64,000 bases of DNA. Origin: Pterobdella sp. o SKG-2022 (taxonomy: Eukaryota; Annelida; Clitellata; Hirudinida; Piscicolidae). The translations under genes were made by a program, and so were the position numbers. This document shows, piece by piece, positions 32,802 through 42,100 of the stretch (position 1 is its first letter; every line of letters starts with the position of its first letter). Under the pieces are notes generated by a model. It did no database searches. It saw only the letters and a program-made list of their open reading frames with translations, and was not told the DNA's origin. The DNA is taken from assembly GCA_964035795.1 (NCBI GenBank), contig CAXIVU010000259.1:160838-224837 (forward strand). Reading direction: 5' to 3'.

Positions 32802-35800
32802 CAACAACGACAGAAATGTTGTCTAAATCTACGCCAACAGTTACTACTGTAGAAACAACAACGCCAACTACAATAACTGTAACAACAACTTCATTGGCTA
32901 CAGCTACAACAGTTTCGACAACGATTGCAACATCAACGCAAACAACAACTGTTATTATGACAACAACGACAGAAATGTTGTCTAAATCTACGCCAACAGT
33001 TACTACTGTAGAAACAACAACGCCAACTACAATAACTGTAACAACAACTTCATTGGCTACAGCTACAACAGTTTCGACAACGATTGCAACATCAACGCAA
33101 ACAACAACTGTTATTATGACAACAACGACAGAAATGTTGTCTAAATCTACGCCAACAGTTACTACTGTAGAAACAACAACGCCAACTACAATAACTGTAA
33201 CAACAACTTCATTGGCTACAGCTACAACAGTTTCGACAACGATTGCAACATCAACGCAAACAACAACTGTTATTATGACAACAACGACAGAAATGTTGTC
33301 TAAATCTACGCCAACAGTTACTACTGTAGAAACAACAACGCCAACTACAATAACTGTAACAACAACTTCATTGGCTACAGCTACAACAGTTTCGACAACG
33401 ATTGCAACATCAACGCAAACAACAACTGTTATTATGACAACAACGACAGAAATGTTGTCTAAATCTACGCCAACAGTTACTACTGTAGAAACAACAACGC
33501 CAACTACAATAACTGTAACAACAACTTCATTGGCTACAGCTACAACAGTTTCGACAACGATTGCAACATCAACGCAAACAACAACTGTTATTATGACAAC
33601 AACGACAGAAATGTTGTCTAAATCTACGCCAACAGTTACTACTGTAGAAACAACAACGCCAACTACAATAACTGTAACAACAACTTCATTGGCTACAGCT
33701 ACAACAGTTTCGACAACGATTGCAACATCAACGCAAACAACAACTGTTATTATGACAACAACGACAGAAATGTTGTCTAAATCTACGCCAACAGTTACTA
33801 CTGTAGAAACAACAACGCCAACTACAATAACTGTAACAACAACTTCATTGGCTACAGCTACAACAGTTTCGACAACGATTGCAACATCAACGCAAACAAC
33901 AACTGTTATTATGACAACAACGACAGAAATGTTGTCTAAATCTACGCCAACAGTTACTACTGTAGAAACAACAACGCCAACTACAATAACTGTAACAACA
34001 ACTTCATTGGCTACAGCTACAACAGTTTCGACAACGATTGCAACATCAACGCAAACAACAACTGTTATTATGACAACAACGACAGAAATGTTGTCTAAAT
34101 CTACGCCAACAGTTACTACTGTAGAAACAACAACGCCAACTACAATAACTGTAACAACAACTTCATTGGCTACAGCTACAACAGTTTCGACAACGATTGC
34201 AACATCAACGCAAACAACAACTGTTATTATGACAACAACGACAGAAATGTTGTCTAAATCTACGCCAACAGTTACTACTGTAGAAACAACAACGCCAACT
34301 ACAATAACTGTAACAACAACTTCATTGGCTACAGCTACAACAGTTTCGACAACGATTGCAACATCAACGCAAACAACAACTGTTATTATGACAACAACGA
34401 CAGAAATGTTGTCTAAATCTACGCCAACAGTTACTACTGTAGAAACAACAACGCCAACTACAATAACTGTAACAACAACTTCATTGGCTACAGCTACAAC
34501 AGTTTCGACAACGATTGCAACATCAACGCAAACAACAACTGTTATTATGACAACAACGACAGAAATGTTGTCTAAATCTACGCCAACAGTTACTACTGTA
34601 GAAACAACAACGCCAACTACAATAACTGTAACAACAACTTCATTGGCTACAGCTACAACAGTTTCGACAACGATTGCAACATCAACGCAAACAACAACTG
34701 TTATTATGACAACAACGACAGAAATGTTGTCTAAATCTACGCCAACAGTTACTACTGTAGAAACAACAACGCCAACTACAATAACTGTAACAACAACTTC
34801 ATTGGCTACAGCTACAACAGTTTCGACAACGATTGCAACATCAACGCAAACAACAACTGTTATTATGACAACAACGACAGAAATGTTGTCTAAATCTACG
34901 CCAACAGTTACTACTGTAGAAACAACAACGCCAACTACAATAACTGTAACAACAACTTCATTGGCTACAGCTACAACAGTTTCGACAACGATTGCAACAT
35001 CAACGCAAACAACAACTGTTATTATGACAACAACGACAGAAATGTTGTCTAAATCTACGCCAACAGTTACTACTGTAGAAACAACAACGCCAACTACAAT
35101 AACTGTAACAACAACTTCATTGGCTACAGCTACAACAGTTTCGACAACGATTGCAACATCAACGCAAACAACAACTGTTATTATGACAACAACGACAGAA
35201 ATGTTGTCTAAATCTACGCCAACAGTTACTACTGTAGAAACAACAACGCCAACTACAATAACTGTAACAACAACTTCATTGGCTACAGCTACAACAGTTT
35301 CGACAACGATTGCAACATCAACGCAAACAACAACTGTTATTATGACAACAACGACAGAAATGTTGTCTAAATCTACGCCAACAGTTACTACTGTAGAAAC
35401 AACAACGCCAACTACAATAACTGTAACAACAACTTCATTGGCTACAGCTACAACAGTTTCGACAACGATTGCAACATCAACGCAAACAACAACTGTTATT
35501 ATGACAACAACGACAGAAATGTTGTCTAAATCTACGCCAACAGTTACTACTGTAGAAACAACAACGCCAACTACAATAACTGTAACAACAACTTCATTGG
35601 CTACAGCTACAACAGTTTCGACAACGATTGCAACATCAACGCAAACAACAACTGTTATTATGACAACAACGACAGAAATGTTGTCTAAATCTACGCCAAC
35701 AGTTACTACTGTAGAAACAACAACGCCAACTACAATAACTGTAACAACAACTTCATTGGCTACAGCTACAACAGTTTCGACAACGATTGCAACATCAACG

Positions 35801-38044
35801 CAAACAACAACTGTTATTATGACAACAACGACAGAAATGTTGTCTAAATCTACGCCAACAGTTACTACTGTAGAAACAACAACGCCAACTACAATAACTG
35901 TAACAACAACTTCATTGGCTACAGCTACAACAGTTTCGACAACGATTGCAACATCAACGCAAACAACAACTGTTATTATGACAACAACGACAGAAATGTT
36001 GTCTAAATCTACGCCAACAGTTACTACTGTAGAAACAACAACGCCAACTACAATAACTGTAACAACAACTTCATTGGCTACAGCTACAACAGTTTCGACA
36101 ACGATTGCAACATCAACGCAAACAACAACTGTTATTATGACAACAACGACAGAAATGTTGTCTAAATCTACGCCAACAGTTACTACTGTAGAAACAACAA
36201 CGCCAACTACAATAACTGTAACAACAACTTCATTGGCTACAGCTACAACAGTTTCGACAACGATTGCAACATCAACGCAAACAACAACTGTTATTATGAC
36301 AACAACGACAGAAATGTTGTCTAAATCTACGCCAACAGTTACTACTGTAGAAACAACAACGCCAACTACAATAACTGTAACAACAACTTCATTGGCTACA
36401 GCTACAACAGTTTCGACAACGATTGCAACATCAACGCAAACAACAACTGTTATTATGACAACAACGACAGAAATGTTGTCTAAATCTACGCCAACAGTTA
36501 CTACTGTAGAAACAACAACGCCAACTACAATAACTGTAACAACAACTTCATTGGCTACAGCTACAACAGTTTCGACAACGATTGCAACATCAACGCAAAC
36601 AACAACTGTTATTATGACAACAACGACAGAAATGTTGTCTAAATCTACGCCAACAGTTACTACTGTAGAAACAACAACGCCAACTACAATAACTGTAACA
36701 ACAACTTCATTGGCTACAGCTACAACAGTTTCGACAACGATTGCAACATCAACGCAAACAACAACTGTTATTATGACAACAACGACAGAAATGTTGTCTA
36801 AATCTACGCCAACAGTTACTACTGTAGAAACAACAACGCCAACTACAATAACTGTAACAACAACTTCATTGGCTACAGCTACAACAGTTTCGACAACGAT
36901 TGCAACATCAACGCAAACAACAACTGTTATTATGACAACAACGACAGAAATGTTGTCTAAATCTACGCCAACAGTTACTACTGTAGAAACAACAACGCCA
37001 ACTACAATAACTGTAACAACAACTTCATTGGCTACAGCTACAACAGTTTCGACAACGATTGCAACATCAACGCAAACAACAACTGTTATTATGACAACAA
37101 CGACAGAAATGTTGTCTAAATCTACGCCAACAGTTACTACTGTAGAAACAACAACGCCAACTACAATAACTGTAACAACAACTTCATTGGCTACAGCTAC
37201 AACAGTTTCGACAACGATTGCAACATCAACGCAAACAACAACTGTTATTATGACAACAACGACAGAAATGTTGTCTAAATCTACGCCAACAGTTACTACT
37301 GTAGAAACAACAACGCCAACTACAATAACTGTAACAACAACTTCATTGGCTACAGCTACAACAGTTTCGACAACGATTGCAACATCAACGCAAACAACAA
37401 CTGTTATTATGACAACAACGACAGAAATGTTGTCTAAATCTACGCCAACAGTTACTACTGTAGAAACAACAACGCCAACTACAATAACTGTAACAACAAC
37501 TTCATTGGCTACAGCTACAACAGTTTCGACAACGATTGCAACATCAACGCAAACAACAACTGTTATTATGACAACAACGACAGAAATGTTGTCTAAATCT
37601 ACGCCAACAGTTACTACTGTAGAAACAACAACGCCAACTACAATAACTGTAACAACAACTTCATTGGCTACAGCTACAACAGTTTCGACAACGATTGCAA
37701 CATCAACGCAAACAACAACTGTTATTATGACAACAACGACAGAAATGTTGTCTAAATCTACGCCAACAGTTACTACTGTAGAAACAACAACGCCAACTAC
37801 AATAACTGTAACAACAACTTCATTGGCTACAGCTACAACAGTTTCGACAACGATTGCAACATCAACGCAAACAACAACTGTTATTATGACAACAACGACA
37901 GAAATGTTGTCTAAATCTACGCCAACAGTTACTACTGTAGAAACAACAACGCCAACTACAATAACTGTAACAACAACTTCATTGGCTACAGCTACAACAG
38001 TTTCGACAACGATTGCAACATCAACGCAAACAACAACTGTTATT
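32798..38044 (+). repeat. Homogeneous tract of 33 identical units
   Basis: Thirty-three consecutive canonical units follow directly after the frameshifted ISLATDT unit. The translation shows no amino-acid difference among them and I see no silent change by eye. The contrast with the adjacent variant-rich units is abrupt. Confidence 0.94.
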
Positions 38045-39169
38045 ATGACAACAACGACAGAAATGTTGTCTAAATCTACGCCAACAGTTACTACTGTAGA
38101 AACAACAACGCCAACTTCATTGGCTACAGCTACAACAGTTTCGACAACGAATAACAACAACTGTTATTATGACAACAACGACAGAAATGTTGTCTACTTT
38201 GTTATTATGACAACAACGACAGAAATGTTGTCTAAATCTACGCCAACAGTTACTACTGTAGAAACAACAACGCCAACTACAATAACTGTAACAACAACTT
38301 CATTGGCTACAGCTACAACAGTTTCGACAACGATTGCAACATCAACGCAAACAACAACTGTTATTATGACAACAACGACAGAAATGTTGTCTAAATCTAC
38401 GCCAACAGTTACTACTGTAGAAACAACAACGCCAACTACAATAACTGTAACAACAACTTCATTGGCTACAGCTACAACAGTTTCGACAACGATTGCAACA
38501 TCAACGCAAACAACAACTGTTATTATGACAACAACGACAGAAATGTTGTCTAAATCTACGCCAACAGTTACTACTGTAGAAACAACAACGCCAACTACAA
38601 TAACTGTAACAACAACTTCATTGGCTACAGCTACAACAGTTTCGACAACGATTGCAACATCAACGCAAACAACAACTGTTATTATGACAACAACGACAGA
38701 AATGTTGTCTAAATCTACGCCAACAGTTACTACTGTAGAAACAACAACGCCAACTACAATAACTGTAACAACAACTTCATTGGCTACAGCTACAACAGTT
38801 TCGACAACGATTGCAACATCAACGCAAACAACAACTGTTATTATGACAACAACGACAGAAATGTTGTCTAAATCTACGCCAACAGTTACTACTGTAGAAA
38901 CAACAACGCCAACTACAATAACTGTAACAACAACTTCATTGGCTACAGCTACAACAGTTTCGACAACGATTGCAACATCAACGCAAACAACAACTGTTAT
39001 TATGACAACAACGACAGAAATGTTGTCTAAATCTACGCCAACCAACGCCAACTACAATAACTGTAACAACAACTTCATTGGCTACAGCTACAACAGTTTC
39101 GACAACGATTGCAACATCAACGCAAACAACAACTGTTATTATGACAACAACGACAGAAATGTTGTCTAA
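32798..39169 (+). CDS. Giant Thr-rich repeat protein, segment 2 (2,123 aa), frameshifted from segment 1
   Basis: The frame begins at the unit-start ATG that overlaps the TGA of segment 1 as ATGA. It encodes 33 canonical 53-aa units without any amino-acid change, then an aberrant stretch at about 38,120-38,206, then five more canonical units. In the aberrant stretch seven codons are lost and an out-of-frame Asn/Tyr-rich patch (NNNNCYYDNNDRNVVYFV) appears before the normal frame returns. A 20-bp deletion at 39,042/39,043 then throws the frame into an Asn-rich reading that stops at TAA 39,167-39,169. It is probably not an independent gene but the middle part of the same giant frame, isolated by two frameshifts. 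Translational restart at the ATGA is conceivable but nothing else in the sequence supports it. Confidence 0.5.
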   Translation: MTTTTEMLSKSTPTVTTVETTTPTTITVTTTSLATATTVSTTIATSTQTTTVIMTTTTEMLSKSTPTVTTVETTTPTTITVTTTSLATATTVSTTIATSTQTTTVIMTTTTEMLSKSTPTVTTVETTTPTTITVTTTSLATATTVSTTIATSTQTTTVIMTTTTEMLSKSTPTVTTVETTTPTTITVTTTSLATATTVSTTIATSTQTTTVIMTTTTEMLSKSTPTVTTVETTTPTTITVTTTSLATATTVSTTIATSTQTTTVIMTTTTEMLSKSTPTVTTVETTTPTTITVTTTSLATATTVSTTIATSTQTTTVIMTTTTEMLSKSTPTVTTVETTTPTTITVTTTSLATATTVSTTIATSTQTTTVIMTTTTEMLSKSTPTVTTVETTTPTTITVTTTSLATATTVSTTIATSTQTTTVIMTTTTEMLSKSTPTVTTVETTTPTTITVTTTSLATATTVSTTIATSTQTTTVIMTTTTEMLSKSTPTVTTVETTTPTTITVTTTSLATATTVSTTIATSTQTTTVIMTTTTEMLSKSTPTVTTVETTTPTTITVTTTSLATATTVSTTIATSTQTTTVIMTTTTEMLSKSTPTVTTVETTTPTTITVTTTSLATATTVSTTIATSTQTTTVIMTTTTEMLSKSTPTVTTVETTTPTTITVTTTSLATATTVSTTIATSTQTTTVIMTTTTEMLSKSTPTVTTVETTTPTTITVTTTSLATATTVSTTIATSTQTTTVIMTTTTEMLSKSTPTVTTVETTTPTTITVTTTSLATATTVSTTIATSTQTTTVIMTTTTEMLSKSTPTVTTVETTTPTTITVTTTSLATATTVSTTIATSTQTTTVIMTTTTEMLSKSTPTVTTVETTTPTTITVTTTSLATATTVSTTIATSTQTTTVIMTTTTEMLSKSTPTVTTVETTTPTTITVTTTSLATATTVSTTIATSTQTTTVIMTTTTEMLSKSTPTVTTVETTTPTTITVTTTSLATATTVSTTIATSTQTTTVIMTTTTEMLSKSTPTVTTVETTTPTTITVTTTSLATATTVSTTIATSTQTTTVIMTTTTEMLSKSTPTVTTVETTTPTTITVTTTSLATATTVSTTIATSTQTTTVIMTTTTEMLSKSTPTVTTVETTTPTTITVTTTSLATATTVSTTIATSTQTTTVIMTTTTEMLSKSTPTVTTVETTTPTTITVTTTSLATATTVSTTIATSTQTTTVIMTTTTEMLSKSTPTVTTVETTTPTTITVTTTSLATATTVSTTIATSTQTTTVIMTTTTEMLSKSTPTVTTVETTTPTTITVTTTSLATATTVSTTIATSTQTTTVIMTTTTEMLSKSTPTVTTVETTTPTTITVTTTSLATATTVSTTIATSTQTTTVIMTTTTEMLSKSTPTVTTVETTTPTTITVTTTSLATATTVSTTIATSTQTTTVIMTTTTEMLSKSTPTVTTVETTTPTTITVTTTSLATATTVSTTIATSTQTTTVIMTTTTEMLSKSTPTVTTVETTTPTTITVTTTSLATATTVSTTIATSTQTTTVIMTTTTEMLSKSTPTVTTVETTTPTTITVTTTSLATATTVSTTIATSTQTTTVIMTTTTEMLSKSTPTVTTVETTTPTTITVTTTSLATATTVSTTIATSTQTTTVIMTTTTEMLSKSTPTVTTVETTTPTTITVTTTSLATATTVSTTIATSTQTTTVIMTTTTEMLSKSTPTVTTVETTTPTTITVTTTSLATATTVSTTIATSTQTTTVIMTTTTEMLSKSTPTVTTVETTTPTSLATATTVSTTNNNNCYYDNNDRNVVYFVIMTTTTEMLSKSTPTVTTVETTTPTTITVTTTSLATATTVSTTIATSTQTTTVIMTTTTEMLSKSTPTVTTVETTTPTTITVTTTSLATATTVSTTIATSTQTTTVIMTTTTEMLSKSTPTVTTVETTTPTTITVTTTSLATATTVSTTIATSTQTTTVIMTTTTEMLSKSTPTVTTVETTTPTTITVTTTSLATATTVSTTIATSTQTTTVIMTTTTEMLSKSTPTVTTVETTTPTTITVTTTSLATATTVSTTIATSTQTTTVIMTTTTEMLSKSTPTNANYNNCNNNFIGYSYNSFDNDCNINANNNCYYDNNDRNVV
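38045..38206 (+). other. Rearranged unit pair (deletion scar), net in frame
   Basis: The unit starting at 38,045 is only 124 bp. It lacks 21 bp after 'acgccaac' (seven codons, ACA ATA ACT GTA and neighbours) and a net 14 bp between 'gacaacga' and 'acaacaactg', where the junction 'acgaataacaac' is not canonical. The next unit start, 38,169, is followed by only 38 bp, jumping from 'ttgtcta' to 'ctttgttattatg' and losing 121 bp. The 14- and 121-bp losses sum to 135, so the frame is restored at 38,207. The whole scar spans 162 bp, three more than a normal unit. A concentration of unrelated deletions in one place suggests an assembly or read-consensus fault, but a repair scar is possible. Confidence 0.85.
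38207..39001 (+). repeat. Five canonical units between the two lesions
   Basis: Five unaltered 159-bp units separate the 38.1-kb scar from the 20-bp deletion. They are in the phase of segment 2. Confidence 0.94.
39002..39140 (+). other. 139-bp unit with a frameshifting 20-bp deletion
   Basis: The sequence reads 'acgccaac|caacgccaac' across 39,042/39,043. The canonical unit has 20 more bases between these halves (the GTT ACT ACT GTA GAA region). The breakpoints share no ambiguous bases, so the deletion is placed exactly. It shifts the frame and ends segment 2 at TAA 39,167-39,169, and it returns the canonical frame to the phase of segment 1. Confidence 0.93.
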
Positions 39170-42100
39170 ATCTACGCCAACAGTTACTACTGTAGAAACA
39201 ACAACGCCAACTACAATAACTGTAACAACAACTTCATTGGCTACAGCTACAACAGTTTCGACAACGATTGCAACATCAACGCAAACAACAACTGTTATTA
39301 TGACAACAACGACAGAAATGTTGTCTAAATCTACGCCAACAGTTACTACTGTAGAAACAACAACGCCAACTACAATAACTGTAACAACAACTTCATTGGC
39401 TACAGCTACAACAGTTTCGACAACGATTGCAACATCAACGCAAACAACAACTGTTATTATGACAACAACGACAGAAATGTTGTCTAAATCTACGCCAACA
39501 GTTACTACTGTAGAAACAACAACGCCAACTACAATAACTGTAACAACAACTTCATTGGCTACAGCTACAACAGTTTCGACAACGATTGCAACATCAACGC
39601 AAACAACAACTGTTATTATGACAACAACGACAGAAATGTTGTCTAAATCTACGCCAACAGTTACTACTGTAGAAACAACAACGCCAACTACAATAACTGT
39701 AACAACAACTTCATTGGCTACAGCTACAACAGTTTCGACAACGATTGCAACATCAACGCAAACAACAACTGTTATTATGACAACAACGACAGAAATGTTG
39801 TCTAAATCTACGCCAACAGTTACTACTGTAGAAACAACAACGCCAACTACAATAACTGTAACAACAACTTCATTGGCTACAGCTACAACAGTTTCGACAA
39901 CGATTGCAACATCAACGCAAACAACAACTGTTATTATGACAACAACGACAGAAATGTTGTCTAAATCTACGCCAACAGTTACTACTGTAGAAACAACAAC
40001 GCCAACTACAATAACTGTAACAACAACTTCATTGGCTACAGCTACAACAGTTTCGACAACGATTGCAACATCAACGCAAACAACAACTGTTATTATGACA
40101 ACAACGACAGAAATGTTGTCTAAATCTACGCCAACAGTTACTACTGTAGAAACAACAACGCCAACTACAATAACTGTAACAACAACTTCATTGGCTACAG
40201 CTACAACAGTTTCGACAACGATTGCAACATCAACGCAAACAACAACTGTTATTATGACAACAACGACAGAAATGTTGTCTAAATCTACGCCAACAGTTAC
40301 TACTGTAGAAACAACAACGCCAACTACAATAACTGTAACAACAACTTCATTGGCTACAGCTACAACAGTTTCGACAACGATTGCAACATCAACGCAAACA
40401 ACAACTGTTATTATGACAACAACGACAGAAATGTTGTCTAAATCTACGCCAACAGTTACTACTGTAGAAACAACAACGCCAACTACAATAACTGTAACAA
40501 CAACTTCATTGGCTACAGCTACAACAGTTTCGACAACGATTGCAACATCAACGCAAACAACAACTGTTATTATGACAACAACGACAGAAATGTTGTCTAA
40601 ATCTACGCCAACAGTTACTACTGTAGAAACAACAACGCCAACTACAATAACTGTAACAACAACTTCATTGGCTACAGCTACAACAGTTTCGACAACGATT
40701 GCAACATCAACGCAAACAACAACTGTTATTATGACAACAACGACAGAAATGTTGTCTAAATCTACGCCAACAGTTACTACTGTAGAAACAACAACGCCAA
40801 CTACAATAACTGTAACAACAACTTCATTGGCTACAGCTACAACAGTTTCGACAACGATTGCAACATCAACGCAAACAACAACTGTTATTATGACAACAAC
40901 GACAGAAATGTTGTCTAAATCTACGCCAACAGTTACTACTGTAGAAACAACAACGCCAACTACAATAACTGTAACAACAACTTCATTGGCTACAGCTACA
41001 ACAGTTTCGACAACGATTGCAACATCAACGCAAACAACAACTGTTATTATGACAACAACGACAGAAATGTTGTCTAAATCTACGCCAACAGTTACTACTG
41101 TAGAAACAACAACGCCAACTACAATAACTGTAACAACAACTTCATTGGCTACAGCTACAACAGTTTCGACAACGATTGCAACATCAACGCAAACAACAAC
41201 TGTTATTATGACAACAACGACAGAAATGTTGTCTAAATCTACGCCAACAGTTACTACTGTAGAAACAACAACGCCAACTACAATAACTGTAACAACAACT
41301 TCATTGGCTACAGCTACAACAGTTTCGACAACGATTGCAACATCAACGCAAACAACAACTGTTATTATGACAACAACGACAGAAATGTTGTCTAAATCTA
41401 CGCCAACAGTTACTACTGTAGAAACAACAACGCCAACTACAATAACTGTAACAACAACTTCATTGGCTACAGCTACAACAGTTTCGACAACGATTGCAAC
41501 ATCAACGCAAACAACAACTGTTATTATGACAACAACGACAGAAATGTTGTCTAAATCTACGCCAACAGTTACTACTGTAGAAACAACAACGCCAACTACA
41601 ATAACTGTAACAACAACTTCATTGGCTACAGCTACAACAGTTTCGACAACGATTGCAACATCAACGCAAACAACAACTGTTATTATGACAACAACGACAG
41701 AAATGTTGTCTAAATCTACGCCAACAGTTACTACTGTAGAAACAACAACGCCAACTACAATAACTGTAACAACAACTTCATTGGCTACAGCTACAACAGT
41801 TTCGACAACGATTGCAACATCAACGCAAACAACAACTGTTATTATGACAACAACGACAGAAATGTTGTCTAAATCTACGCCAACAGTTACTACTGTAGAA
41901 ACAACAACGCCAACTACAATAACTGTAACAACAACTTCATTGGCTACAGCTACAACAGTTTCGACAACGATTGCAACATCAACGCAAACAACAACTGTTA
42001 TTATGACAACAACGACAGAAATGTTGTCTAAATCTACGCCAACAGTTACTACTGTAGAAACAACAACGCCAACTACAATAACTGTAACAACAACTTCATT

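Larger units (their letters stand above)
1..32797 (+). repeat. Heterogeneous half of the array with higher-order repeats (units 1-206)
   Basis: Units here carry recurring diagnostic variants: EKL with TAIATS, ISV for ITV, TVRTTS, TTIST, TKTEM, VFM, TPTITT, TTKTV, TTRTV, EILSK, MLFKS, TSMAT, and ISLATDT. The same variants recur in the same order in blocks of 4 to 19 units. Variants are non-randomly distributed: TPTITT, TTKTV and TTRTV fall only between about 4.5 and 16.5 kb, EKL-type units from 0 to 22.5 kb, and ISLATDT and TKEM only after 26.8 kb. This is the pattern expected from repeated unequal exchange and block duplication. Of about 35 distinct substitution types, roughly four fifths change an amino acid. 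Confidence 0.93.

Noticed and set aside
32740..38160. Long antisense open frame (about 1,800 codons, Val-rich)
   Set aside because: It is the shadow of the repeat on the - strand: a unit divisible by three with no antisense stop stays open. Its consensus has no ATG, it would start at a TTG inside the 38.1-kb scar, and it gives an implausible product in which Val is by far the commonest residue.
38194..39051. Second antisense frame (285 codons)
   Set aside because: Same antisense repeat reading, bounded only by the 38.1-kb scar and the 20-bp deletion; the start is a TTG at the deletion junction.
39053..39169. Asn/Tyr-rich C-terminal tail of segment 2 as a real domain
   Set aside because: It is the +-strand repeat read in a shifted frame after the 20-bp deletion, and it ends at the first TAA of the following unit.
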